Shown: in pieces, positions 37,255-45,531 of the stretch
Position numbering within the stretch: position 1 is the first letter of the stretch
Layout of the letters: the number at the start of each line of letters is the position of its first letter
NCBI GenBank assembly: GCA_963205315.1
Contig: CAUJIO010000089.1
Coordinates: forward strand, 31,910-95,909
Direction: 5' to 3'
Length of the DNA stretch: 64,000 bases
Source: Pseudomonadota bacterium
GTDB lineage: Bacteria; Pseudomonadota; Alphaproteobacteria; Rhizobiales; Aestuariivirgaceae
Made by a program: the position numbers and the translations under genes
The notes under the pieces: generated by a model
Database searches by the model: none
Told to the model about the DNA's origin: nothing
Seen by the model: the letters and a program-made list of their open reading frames with translations, nothing else

Positions 37255-38012
37255 GCCGCGTCCTTCGAATATTCGCCGTAGCCCTTCTCTTCGAGTTCGA
37301 GCGCCAGGTACTTGTCGCCCGACTTGACGATCTGGCCCTTGGAGAGGACGTGGACATAGTCGGGCACGATATAGTCAAGAAGGCGCTGGTAATGGGTGAT
37401 GACGATCATGGCGCGGTCAGGCGAGCGGAGCGCGTTGACGCCATCGGCAACGACCCGCAGCGCGTCGATGTCGAGGCCTGAGTCGGTCTCATCGAGAATG
37501 CAGAGAGAGGGTTCCAGGACCGCCATCTGCAGGATCTCGGCGCGCTTCTTTTCGCCGCCAGAGAAACCGACATTCACCGGCCGTTTCAGCATATCCTGCG
37601 AAACATTGAGCTTTGCCGCCCGGTCTTTGACCAGGCGCATGAAGTCAGGCGTCGAGAGTTCCTTCTCGCCGCGCGCCTTGCGCTGGGCGTTCAGCGACAC
37701 CTTGAGGAACTGCATGGTGGCGACGCCGGGAATCTCGATCGGATACTGGAAGGCGAGAAACACGCCTTCGGCGGCGCGCTCGTGCGGCTCCATCTCCAGC
37801 AGGTCCTTGCCCTTGAAGGTGACGGACCCCTCGGTCACCTCATAGCCTTCGCGGCCTGCGAGGACATAGGAGAGCGTCGACTTGCCGGAGCCATTGGGTC
37901 CCATGATGGCATGCACCTCGCCCGGCTTCACGGCCAGCGTCAGGCCGTTGAGGATGCTGCGGTCTTCGTCTTCGAGCTTGACGTGGAGGTTGTTGATGTC
38001 GAGCAGGTTCAC
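37251..38012 (-). CDS. sufC: SUF ATPase SufC
   Basis: A 253-residue ABC-type ATPase that drives conformational change of SufBD. Walker A is MGPNGSGKST, the signature is NVGFSGGEKKRAEI, Walker B ends in LCILDETDSGLD and the H-loop is VITHYQR. The start is taken as GTG at 38012, which gives VNLLDINNLHV and the family length. Its ribosome site is weak, so it may depend on translation of the small gene ending 10 bases upstream. Confidence 0.94.
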   Translation of the reverse strand: MNLLDINNLHVKLEDEDRSILNGLTLAVKPGEVHAIMGPNGSGKSTLSYVLAGREGYEVTEGSVTFKGKDLLEMEPHERAAEGVFLAFQYPIEIPGVATMQFLKVSLNAQRKARGEKELSTPDFMRLVKDRAAKLNVSQDMLKRPVNVGFSGGEKKRAEILQMAVLEPSLCILDETDSGLDIDALRVVADGVNALRSPDRAMIVITHYQRLLDYIVPDYVHVLSKGQIVKSGDKYLALELEEKGYGEYSKDAA

Positions 38013-38022
38013 TGGTTTGCAC

Positions 38023-38211
38023 TCACGATTGGGAAATGAACTTGTAGCCGAGGGTGATGACCGCGAGGCCAAGGGCGCCCTTGACGCCATCGGCTGCCGC
38101 TTTCGGCAGCGCGGTTTTCGGATCCACCTTGAGGTTTTGCGTGTAGCGGTACACCGCAAAAATGGCGCCGAGGCCGATCGGAAGCATGATGTCGAGCGTG
38201 GTAATCGTCAT
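38023..38211 (-). CDS. 62-residue hydrophobic small protein between sufB and sufC
   Basis: The sequence begins [20 protein letters not shown] and ends [12 protein letters not shown]. Two hydrophobic stretches (residues 6-21 and 45-58) flank a basic amphipathic middle ([19 protein letters not shown]), suggesting a small inner-membrane or membrane-associated protein. The ATG at 38211 overlaps the sufB stop by ATGA, and the stop lies 10 bases before the sufC GTG. This spacing strongly implies a translated gene. I recognise no family. It interrupts the usual direct sufB-sufC adjacency and may couple translation or tether the assembly machine to the membrane; both ideas are inference. Confidence 0.72.
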   Translation of the reverse strand: MTITTLDIMLPIGLGAIFAVYRYTQNLKVDPKTALPKAAADGVKGALGLAVITLGYKFISQS

Positions 38212-39722
38212 CCGACACTCCCCTCGAGCGAAATGCCAATCAGCTTCTGCGTCTCGGCCATGAATTCCATCGGCAATTGCTGCAGCACGTCGCGGACGAA
38301 GCCGTTGACGATGAGGGCCACGGCCTCTTCCTGGCTCAGGCCCCGTGACATGCAATAGAACATCTGATCGTCGGAGATCTTGGACGTTGTCGCTTCGTGT
38401 TCAAACTGGGCGGTCGAGGTTTTTGCCTCGATGTAAGGTACGGTGTGGGCGCCGCACTTGTCGCCGATGAGGAGCGAGTCACACTGGGTGAAGTTGCGTG
38501 CATTCAACGCCTTGCGATGCGCCGAGACAAGGCCGCGATAGGTATTGTCGGAACGGCCCGCGGCGATGCCCTTGGAGATGATGCGGCTCGATGAGTTCTT
38601 GCCAAGATGGATCATCTTGGTGCCGCTATCGACCTGCTGGCGGCCGTTGGAGATGGCGATCGAGTAGAACTCGCCACGCGATTCCTCGCCGCGCAGAATA
38701 CAGCTCGGGTATTTCCAGGTGATGGCGGAACCGGTCTCGACTTGAGTCCAGGAAATCTTCGAACGTGCGCCCCGGCAGTCACCGCGCTTGGTGACGAAAT
38801 TGTAGATGCCACCCTTGCCCTCTGCGTCGCCCGGATACCAGTTCTGCACAGTCGAGTATTTAATCTCGGCATCGTCCATGGCGATCAGTTCGACCACAGC
38901 CGCATGCAGCTGGCTTTCCTCGCGCGTCGGCGCGGTGCAGCCTTCGAGATAGGAAACGTAGGAGCCCTTGTCGGCGATGATCAGCGTGCGCTCGAACTGG
39001 CCGGTGTTCTTGGCGTTCATGCGGAAGTAGGTCGACAGTTCCATCGGGCAGCGCACACCCGGCGGCACATAGACGAATGAGCCATCGGAGAAGACGGCCG
39101 CATTCAGCGCCGCATAGTAATTGTCGCCCTGCGGCACGACCGAGAAGAGGTATTTCTGCACAAGTTCCGGATGCTCGCGCAGTGCTTCGGAGATCGAGCA
39201 GAAGATCACGCCGGCCTTAGCCAGTTCTGCCTTGAAGGTGGTGACGACGGAGACCGAGTCGAACACCGCGTCGACGGCCACCTTGCCGGTGGCGTATTCG
39301 CCGGCCTGTTCGTCGAGTTCGCTCTTCTCACCCTGCTTCCGGACGCCGGCGAGGATTTCCTGCTCCTTCAGCGGGATGCCGAGCTTGGCATAGGTCTCGA
39401 GCAACTTGGGGTCGACCTCGTCGAGGCTCTTTGGACCACTCATGCTCTTGGGCGCGGCGTAATAGTACAGATCCTGGAAGTCGATCTTCGGATAGCTGAC
39501 CTTGGCCCAGGTGGGTTCGTCCATCTGCAGCCAGCGGCGATAGGCTTCAAGCCTTGCTTCCAGCATCCATTTCGGCTCGCCCTTCTTCGATGAGATGAAA
39601 CGGACGATGTCCTCGTTCAGACCCTTCGGCGCGAAGTCGGATTCGATGTCGGTCGTGAACCCGTACTTGTACTTGTCGACGTCGATGTCCTTGACGAGTT
39701 CGATGGTATCGAGATCAGCCAT
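38208..39722 (-). CDS. sufB: SUF scaffold subunit SufB
   Basis: A 504-residue scaffold on which Fe-S clusters are built together with SufC and SufD. The N-terminus has [21 protein letters not shown], followed by beta-helix repeats and the conserved C-terminal [37 protein letters not shown] with the cysteine, glutamate and histidine used in cluster assembly. It is 9 bases downstream of the cysteine desulfurase gene and coupled to the small gene that follows. Confidence 0.97.
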   Translation of the reverse strand: MADLDTIELVKDIDVDKYKYGFTTDIESDFAPKGLNEDIVRFISSKKGEPKWMLEARLEAYRRWLQMDEPTWAKVSYPKIDFQDLYYYAAPKSMSGPKSLDEVDPKLLETYAKLGIPLKEQEILAGVRKQGEKSELDEQAGEYATGKVAVDAVFDSVSVVTTFKAELAKAGVIFCSISEALREHPELVQKYLFSVVPQGDNYYAALNAAVFSDGSFVYVPPGVRCPMELSTYFRMNAKNTGQFERTLIIADKGSYVSYLEGCTAPTREESQLHAAVVELIAMDDAEIKYSTVQNWYPGDAEGKGGIYNFVTKRGDCRGARSKISWTQVETGSAITWKYPSCILRGEESRGEFYSIAISNGRQQVDSGTKMIHLGKNSSSRIISKGIAAGRSDNTYRGLVSAHRKALNARNFTQCDSLLIGDKCGAHTVPYIEAKTSTAQFEHEATTSKISDDQMFYCMSRGLSQEEAVALIVNGFVRDVLQQLPMEFMAETQKLIGISLEGSVG

Positions 39723-39731
39723 GAATGGTCC

Positions 39732-40817
39732 TCAAGCGGCAACGCGGGCCTTGTGGCGCGCAACAATCTTGCGCCACGTGGCGGTGAAGTGATGGATGTG
39801 TTCGATGGTCGTATTCCAGCCGAGCGATACGCGGATGGCAGCGCCGGAGATTTCAGGGGCTATGCCCATGGCTGCCAGCACATGCGATTTTGCAACCTTG
39901 CCGGACGAACAGGCGGAGCCCGACGACACGGCGATGCCCTCGAGGTCGAAGGCCATCAGCAGCGTTTCGGCGTTGAGACCCGGAAGGGCAAAGCAACTGG
40001 TGTTGGGCAGGCGTTCGACGCCAGCGCCGAAGATGACGGCCGCTTCAAGCGATAATTCCAGTTCATCACGTAACATTTTGATAGAGTTCAATGTTTCGGA
40101 TGCCGCCGCACCAAAGCCGGCAATGCTGACGAGATTTTCCGTGCCGGCGCGGCGGCGCAGTTCCTGGCCACCGCCGTGGACGAGCGGTTCAAGCGCCAAG
40201 CCGTCGCGGACGATGAGCGCGCCTGCCCCCACCGGGCCGCCGAGCTTGTGGGCCGACAGCGTCATCAGATCAACGCCCAGCAGGCCGAAGTTCACCGGCA
40301 TCTTGCCCAGAGCCTGAACTGCATCGGTATGGACCAGCGCACCATGTGACTGCGCGAGAGCGACGACGTCGCGGACCGGCTGGATGACGCCCGTCTCGTT
40401 GTTGGCAAGCATCACGCTGACCAGCGCCTTAGGCCCCTCCAGCAACTTTGCCAGCGCGGCGAGGTTGACGAGACCATTGCCATCGACGGGAATGAGCGAC
40501 ACCGGCATGCCGCTGGCCTTGGCCGCTTCCAACACGGAGGGATGCTCGATGGCGGAGACGATCAGGCGTTCGACGGGAGCGCCCTTGAGCGCCAGATTGT
40601 TGGCCTCGCTGCCGCCCGAGGTGAACACCACCATCGGCGCAATGGCGCCAACGGCCTGGGCCACCTGGTCGCGCGCATCTTCCAGCGCCTGCCTTGCCGC
40701 CCTGCCCTCGGCATGGACCGAAGAGGCATTGCCAGTCACGTCCATGGCGCGCAGCATCGCGGACTTCGCGGCGGGGCGGAGTGGCGACGTGGCGTTATGG
40801 TCAAGATAGGTTCTCAC
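39732..40817 (-). CDS. Cysteine desulfurase, IscS/NifS-like (group I)
   Basis: A 361-residue PLP enzyme. YLDHNATSPLRP opens the fold, the PLP lysine is in LSAHKLGGPVGAGAL and the catalytic cysteine is Cys303 in SSGSACSSGKVAKSHVL, the flexible loop of group I desulfurases. The start is GTG at 40817, overlapping the iscR stop by GTGA; the upstream open frame is not conserved. With sufS it makes two desulfurases in one operon, a common rhizobial arrangement. At about 360 residues it is shorter than E. coli IscS and lacks the long C-terminal tail. Confidence 0.92.
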   Translation of the reverse strand: MRTYLDHNATSPLRPAAKSAMLRAMDVTGNASSVHAEGRAARQALEDARDQVAQAVGAIAPMVVFTSGGSEANNLALKGAPVERLIVSAIEHPSVLEAAKASGMPVSLIPVDGNGLVNLAALAKLLEGPKALVSVMLANNETGVIQPVRDVVALAQSHGALVHTDAVQALGKMPVNFGLLGVDLMTLSAHKLGGPVGAGALIVRDGLALEPLVHGGGQELRRRAGTENLVSIAGFGAAASETLNSIKMLRDELELSLEAAVIFGAGVERLPNTSCFALPGLNAETLLMAFDLEGIAVSSGSACSSGKVAKSHVLAAMGIAPEISGAAIRVSLGWNTTIEHIHHFTATWRKIVARHKARVAA

Positions 40818-41293
40818 GCAAATGACCTTGTCTCTGGCTTCACGTGGCGTTCCTTGGTCTGCTTGATCGTGGCGGCGAGCGCCAGATTGCGCTTTTCCAC
40901 CACGTCCTCGAGCGAGATTGACGACAGGAAGCTGAACATCTGGCGGCCGAGCGACGACCACAGGTCATGGGCATTGCAGCGCTCCCCCTTGACGCAGCCA
41001 TCGACCGCGTCGCCGGTGCAGCGGGTGAGCTGCAGTTCCTCGTCGGCGGCAAGAATGATGTCGGAGATCTGGGTGTCAGCCGCCGGCCGGGCCAGCTTGT
41101 ACCCCCCGCCCGGCCCACGGGAACTGTCGACCAGACCCGCCTTGCGGAGCTTGCCGAAAAGTTGCTCCAGATATTCCTGGCTGATGTCCTGTCGGTCGGC
41201 GATTTCAGCTAGCGAGACCGGTTCCCCATGGGAATGGGCGGCGATGTCGATCAACGCCATCACTGCGTAGCGGCCCTTGGTGCTCATCTTCAT
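40814..41293 (-). CDS. iscR: Rrf2-family Fe-S regulator IscR
   Basis: A 159-residue transcription factor with an N-terminal winged helix (STKGRYAVMALIDIA, LAEIADRQDISQEYLEQLFGKLRKAGLV, GPGGGY wing). Three cysteines, 92, 100 and 106 (RCTGDAVDGCVKGERCNAHDLW), fit the 2Fe-2S site of IscR rather than the RirA spacing. It is the first gene of the suf operon and probably autoregulatory, sensing Fe-S status. ATG codons at 41293 and 41287 are both possible starts. Confidence 0.94.
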   Translation of the reverse strand: MKMSTKGRYAVMALIDIAAHSHGEPVSLAEIADRQDISQEYLEQLFGKLRKAGLVDSSRGPGGGYKLARPAADTQISDIILAADEELQLTRCTGDAVDGCVKGERCNAHDLWSSLGRQMFSFLSSISLEDVVEKRNLALAATIKQTKERHVKPETRSFA

Positions 41294-41336
41294 GGCTTCG
41301 AATCTCGTCCCAATGCACGAAGTTCTTGATTTTCAA

Positions 41337-41382
41337 CCCCGCACCCGTGCTAAAGGCGGGGATCACTGGGATTTTCCCCAGT
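41337..41382 (-). promoter_or_regulatory. Two inverted repeats in the iscR-suf leader
   Basis: CCCCGC (41337-41342) pairs with GCGGGG (41356-41361). ACTGGG (41365-41370) pairs with CCCAGT (41377-41382), the latter abutting the ICE-like operator. They may be mRNA hairpins or dyad operator sites. Confidence 0.4.
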
Positions 41383-41398
41383 TTCGAACAATTCTAAA
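41382..41398 (-). promoter_or_regulatory. ICE-like Irr operator upstream of iscR-suf
   Basis: The minus strand reads TTTAGAATTGTTCGAAA, which differs at one arm position from a perfect TTTAGAA-N3-TTCTAAA dyad. This is the iron control element bound by Irr in rhizobia and Bradyrhizobium. It lies about 90 bases before iscR, a natural place for repression of suf when iron is low and heme signals are absent. Confidence 0.6.
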
Positions 41399-41493
41399 CA
41401 GGGATATAGAAAACCCGAGTGCTGGAGTCAATTATTCGGTGGATATCCACCGGAGGATTCCGCCGGTTTTCCCCCCATGAGGGCCAAAGCTTT

Positions 41494-42147
41494 ATGCCGG
41501 AAGTGATTTTCAGCGGACCCGCGGGGCGCATCGAAGCCCGTTACCACCATTCCAAGGCGGCGGGATCGCCCATTGCCATTCTGCTTCATCCACACCCGAC
41601 ATTCGGGGGCACGATGAACAACCCGATCGTGCATACGCTGTACCAGATGTTCCAGAGCCGGGGCTTCTCGGTGCTGCGCTTCAATTTCCGCGGTGTTGGC
41701 CGCAGCCAGGGCATTTTCGAGAATGGGGCGGGTGAACTGTCCGATGCGGCCTCAGCACTCGACTGGCTGCAGAGTTTCAACCGCGAGGCCAAGATCTGCT
41801 GGATCGCCGGCGTGTCCTTCGGGGCCTGGATTTCGATGCAGCTGTTGATGCGGCGGCCGGAAATCGGCGGCTTCATCTCGGTTGCGCCGCTCGCCAAGCA
41901 TTACGATTTCTCGTTCCTGGCGCCTTGCCCGGCGTCCGGCCTCTTCATCAATGGCGAGAAGGATACGGTCACTCCGCCGGAAGCCGTTCATAGCCTCGTT
42001 GCCAAGCTGAAGACCCAGAAAGGCATTGCCGTCGAGCACAAGGTGATCCCCGGCGCCAACCACTTCTTCCAGGACAAGATCGACGACCTGTCGAAGATCT
42101 GCTCGACCTATCTCGACAAGCGGCTGGCGGCCGAAGGCCAGCTCTGA
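41494..42147 (+). CDS. Alpha/beta hydrolase
   Basis: A 217-residue alpha/beta-hydrolase. The nucleophile elbow is GVSFG (Ser108), with Asp157 in GEKDTVTP and His190 in GANHFF completing the triad. LLHPHPTFGGTMNN after strand beta-3 is the oxyanion HPHP motif of this subgroup. The ATG at 41494 has GAGGGC upstream; the earlier open frame overlaps the iscR promoter region. It is divergent from iscR-suf, which makes shared control possible. The substrate is unknown; esterase or acylpeptide-like activities are typical for this group. Confidence 0.87.
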   Translation: MPEVIFSGPAGRIEARYHHSKAAGSPIAILLHPHPTFGGTMNNPIVHTLYQMFQSRGFSVLRFNFRGVGRSQGIFENGAGELSDAASALDWLQSFNREAKICWIAGVSFGAWISMQLLMRRPEIGGFISVAPLAKHYDFSFLAPCPASGLFINGEKDTVTPPEAVHSLVAKLKTQKGIAVEHKVIPGANHFFQDKIDDLSKICSTYLDKRLAAEGQL

Positions 42148-42232
42148 GGCGGAGCAGCCTTGCGGGGTTTCCGGGTGGCGGCCCGCGCACTGACGGGCTA
42201 AGTGCCCCGCCTTCAGCGAGGACGCTCATCAT

Positions 42233-43150
42233 ATGCCTGCATCGAATACCATTGATCTCAGGGACTGGGGACTGCTTGTTCTGCTCTCGGTTATCTGGGG
42301 CGGTTCGTTCTTGTTCGTCGGAATAGCGGTCAAGGATCTGTCACCCCTGGTCATCGTCATGGCGCGCGTGGTGATTGCAGCGGCAGCGCTCCTCCCCCTT
42401 CTCGTGCTATATGGCGGTGAATTGCCCAGCGGCCGGGCAAGCTGGACCGCCGTTGCCGGCCTTGCCTTGCTCAATAACATCCTGCCCTTCATTCTCATTG
42501 TCAGCGGTCAGACGATGATAGCCAGCGGACTGGCCTCGGTCATCAATGCGACGACACCGTTGTTCGGAACTGCCTTCATTGCACTCGCCGGCGGCGAGCG
42601 AATTGTAGCGCGGAAGGTTCTCGGCATCGCAATCGGCATCGCGGGCGTAGCGGTGTTGAAGGGGGCCACGATTTTTGATGCAGGCGGCCAAAGCCTGGGC
42701 ATTCTGTTATGCCTCGCTGCAGCCGCAAGCTATGGACTCGGCAGCTTGTGGGCCAAGAAGAAGTTGCATGGCATTCCCGCGCTCAGCGCCGCCACCGGGC
42801 AATTGCTCATCTCGTCAGGCGTGATGCTGGTGCTGGGTTTTGCCTTCGACAATCCAGCGACCCTGTTCAAGGCATCCGGCGCCACCTGGGCGGCGTTGCT
42901 CGGCCTGGCACTGGTCGCAACCTCGTTCGCATACATCATCTTCTTTCGCGTCGTGGCGCGCGCCGGGCCGGCCAATGTGCTGCTGGTGACGATGATGATT
43001 CCGCTGTCAGCCATCATCATGGGGTATGCGGTTTTGAACGAGACCCTGGAAGTGCGCGAGATCATCGGCGCACTGATCATCATCGGGGCGCTGGTCATCA
43101 TCGATGGACGGGCATTGGCGTTCCTAAGGGGTGGCAACACGCCCGCCTGA
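42233..43150 (+). CDS. EamA/DMT-family permease
   Basis: A 305-residue inner-membrane transporter with ten predicted helices in two EamA repeats (about residues 10-140 and 155-295). WGLLVLLSVIWGGSFLFVGIAVKDLSPLVIV and ALLGLALVATSFAYIIFFRVVARAGP are typical of the family. DMT permeases usually export metabolites or amino acids; the substrate cannot be inferred. Its 3' end overlaps the convergent anmK gene by 27 bases. Confidence 0.88.
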   Translation: MPASNTIDLRDWGLLVLLSVIWGGSFLFVGIAVKDLSPLVIVMARVVIAAAALLPLLVLYGGELPSGRASWTAVAGLALLNNILPFILIVSGQTMIASGLASVINATTPLFGTAFIALAGGERIVARKVLGIAIGIAGVAVLKGATIFDAGGQSLGILLCLAAAASYGLGSLWAKKKLHGIPALSAATGQLLISSGVMLVLGFAFDNPATLFKASGATWAALLGLALVATSFAYIIFFRVVARAGPANVLLVTMMIPLSAIIMGYAVLNETLEVREIIGALIIIGALVIIDGRALAFLRGGNTPA

Positions 43151-44236
43151 CAGCGGCTGCGGCGCGCCCGTGGTGCGTGGAAATGTGATCGGCCGGCCTT
43201 CGAGACAGCGGACGGCAAGATAGGCCCAGGCCTCGGCCTCCATCGAATCGCCGTTGAGCCCCAGATCTTCCGCCACCAGAACACGCTCGCCCAAAGGCTC
43301 CAGCAATCCGCGAATCTCCCGCATCAGCGTGGGATTGTGACGGCCCCCACCACAAATGACATAGGCTTTCGGGCGCTCCGGCACATGCCCGACAGCGCGG
43401 GCAATCGAGGTGGCGGTAAAATGCGTCAGCGTTGCCGCGCCATCTTCAGGCGTCAGGCCCTCGAGCGCGCTGACATCGAAGCCGTTGCGGTCAAGGGATT
43501 TCGGAGCAAGCTTTTCGAAATAGGGGCTGCGGGCCAGCGCCATGAAGGCGTTCGCATCCAAAACGCCTCTTGCGGCCAATGCCCCATCGCGATCGAAGGG
43601 CACATCGGTGTGACGTTCGCACCAATCATTCAACAAGGCATTGCCCGGGCCGGTGTCAAAAGCGACGAGATCGCCGTCCCGTCCGATCCAGGTCATATTG
43701 GCCACACCACCAATGTTCACAAAAGCTGCGGGGCGGATGTCGAGGCGGGCGGCCAGGGCGCGGTGATAGACTGGCACGAGCGGCGCACCCTGCCCGCCTG
43801 CGGCGATATCGGCGGCGCGCATATCGTAAACAACCGTGCAGCCCGTATGTTTCGCGAGCACCTTACCATCACCCAGTTGCAGCGTGAGGCGGATCTCCGG
43901 GCGATGGATGACCGTCTGGCCGTGAAAGCCGATTACATCGATTTCAGAAGACCTTAGACCATTTTGCTGCAAGAACAGGTGAACGGCTTCGGCATGCCAT
44001 CCGGTCAGTTCGCGCTCGGCTTCCGCCAGACAACCGGGACGTGCGGCGCGATCCGTCACGCTCTTGGCCGCGACCAGCGCTTCATGCAGCAGAGCCTGCT
44101 GTTCGGGCCGATAGGGATAGGTGGCCGAGGGACCGCGTTCGACAACGTCCTCGCCATCGGTGGCCAGAAGGGCCACGTCGATGCCGTCGAGCGAGGTTCC
44201 CGACATGAGGCCAATTGCGGTTCGCCGTTTTGACAC
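43124..44236 (-). CDS. anmK: Anhydro-N-acetylmuramic acid kinase
   Basis: A 370-residue ASKHA-fold kinase that converts 1,6-anhydro-MurNAc to MurNAc-6-phosphate for peptidoglycan recycling. IGLMSGTSLDGIDVAL is the phosphate-1 motif. DVIGFHGQTVIHRPE, VYDMRAADIAAGGQGAPLVP, NIGGVANMTWIG and FDTGPGNALLNDW are all diagnostic. The start is GTG at 44236. It is divergent from tyrS with a 49-base gap, a conserved alphaproteobacterial arrangement. Confidence 0.95.
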   Translation of the reverse strand: MSKRRTAIGLMSGTSLDGIDVALLATDGEDVVERGPSATYPYRPEQQALLHEALVAAKSVTDRAARPGCLAEAERELTGWHAEAVHLFLQQNGLRSSEIDVIGFHGQTVIHRPEIRLTLQLGDGKVLAKHTGCTVVYDMRAADIAAGGQGAPLVPVYHRALAARLDIRPAAFVNIGGVANMTWIGRDGDLVAFDTGPGNALLNDWCERHTDVPFDRDGALAARGVLDANAFMALARSPYFEKLAPKSLDRNGFDVSALEGLTPEDGAATLTHFTATSIARAVGHVPERPKAYVICGGGRHNPTLMREIRGLLEPLGERVLVAEDLGLNGDSMEAEAWAYLAVRCLEGRPITFPRTTGAPQPLSGGRVATP

Positions 44237-44285
44237 CTGTTGATCCCGTGGTATGAGCCGCCACCGTTTTCGAAAGCAGCGTCAG

Positions 44286-45530
44286 ATGAGCCAGTTCAAG
44301 TCCGATTTCCTCAACATACTGTCGTCTCGTGGTTTCATCCACCAGATCTCGGACCCCGAGGGTCTCGACGCTGTAGCCAAGGCCGGAACGATTTCCGGTT
44401 ACATCGGCTTCGATGCGACGGCGGCATCCCTGCATGCGGGTTCGCTCGTCCAGATTATGATGCTGCGCTGGATGCAGAAGACCGGCCACAGGCCGATTGC
44501 GCTGATGGGCGGCGGCACCACCAAGATCGGCGATCCGTCGTTCAAGGACGAAGCGCGGAAGCTGCTGACTGTCGAACAGATCGCGGCCAATCTCGCGGGT
44601 ATTCGCCAGGTGTTCTCGAAGTTCCTGACTTTCGGCGACGGCAGCACGGACGCGCGGATGGTCAACAATGCCGACTGGCTGGATCATCTCAACTACATTG
44701 ATTTCCTGCGCGATTATGGGGTGCATTTCACCATCAACCGCATGCTGAGCTTCGACTCGGTGAAGCTCAGGCTCGACCGCGAGCAGCCGCTGACCTTCCT
44801 CGAGTTCAACTACATGATCCTGCAGGCCTATGACTTCCTCGAACTGTCACGCCGCGAGTCTTGCGTGTTGCAGATGGGCGGCTCCGACCAGTGGGGCAAC
44901 ATCGTCAACGGCATCGAACTTGGGCGCCGCTGCGACCAGCGCCAGCTCTATGCGCTGACGTCGCCGCTGCTGACCACGTCATCGGGGGCCAAAATGGGCA
45001 AGACCATGTCGGGGGCCGTGTGGCTCAACGCCGACATGCTGAGCCCATACGACTACTGGCAATACTGGCGAAATTCCGAGGATGCCGATATCGGCCGGTT
45101 CCTGAAGCTCTATACCGAACTGCCGCTCGACGAGATTGCGAAGCTGGCTGCACTCGGGGGGTCAGAGGTGAACGAGGCCAAAAAGATTCTGGCCACTGAA
45201 GCCACCACGATGCTGCATGGACGTGAGGCTGCGCTGCAGGCCGCCGAAACGGCACGGCGCACCTTCGAGGAGGGCCGCAGCGCGGAAGGCCTGCCGACGA
45301 TCAGCCTCGACCTTGCCGAAGGTACCGGTATTCTGGCGGCCCTTGTGGCCGCAGGCTTCGCGTCATCGAACGGCGAGGCACGGCGCTCGATCCAGGGCGG
45401 CGCCATCCGCGTCAACGATCAGGCGATTGCCGATGACAAGCTGAGGCTCACGCGCGAGAGCTGCAATGCCGAAGGCGTGATCAAGCTCTCGATGGGCAAG
45501 AAGAAACACGTGCTGATCAAGGCGCAGTAA
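44286..45530 (+). CDS. tyrS: Tyrosyl-tRNA synthetase
   Basis: A 414-residue class I synthetase charging tRNA-Tyr. [17 protein letters not shown] carries the HIGH-like motif and KMGKTMSG the KMSKS-like motif. [16 protein letters not shown] is the tyrosine-binding helix. The C-terminal S4 RNA-binding domain ([19 protein letters not shown]) is present. The ATG at 44286 is favoured over an upstream in-frame ATG at 44253, which would overlap the anmK promoter region. Its stop is one base from that of the convergent AsmA-like gene. Confidence 0.96.
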   Translation: MSQFKSDFLNILSSRGFIHQISDPEGLDAVAKAGTISGYIGFDATAASLHAGSLVQIMMLRWMQKTGHRPIALMGGGTTKIGDPSFKDEARKLLTVEQIAANLAGIRQVFSKFLTFGDGSTDARMVNNADWLDHLNYIDFLRDYGVHFTINRMLSFDSVKLRLDREQPLTFLEFNYMILQAYDFLELSRRESCVLQMGGSDQWGNIVNGIELGRRCDQRQLYALTSPLLTTSSGAKMGKTMSGAVWLNADMLSPYDYWQYWRNSEDADIGRFLKLYTELPLDEIAKLAALGGSEVNEAKKILATEATTMLHGREAALQAAETARRTFEEGRSAEGLPTISLDLAEGTGILAALVAAGFASSNGEARRSIQGGAIRVNDQAIADDKLRLTRESCNAEGVIKLSMGKKKHVLIKAQ

Positions 45531-45531
45531 A

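Noticed and set aside
38012..38159. A longer SufC with 49 extra N-terminal residues
   Set aside because: The extension is the antiphase reading of the small hydrophobic gene and has no similarity to SufC; the GTG at 38012 gives the family length.
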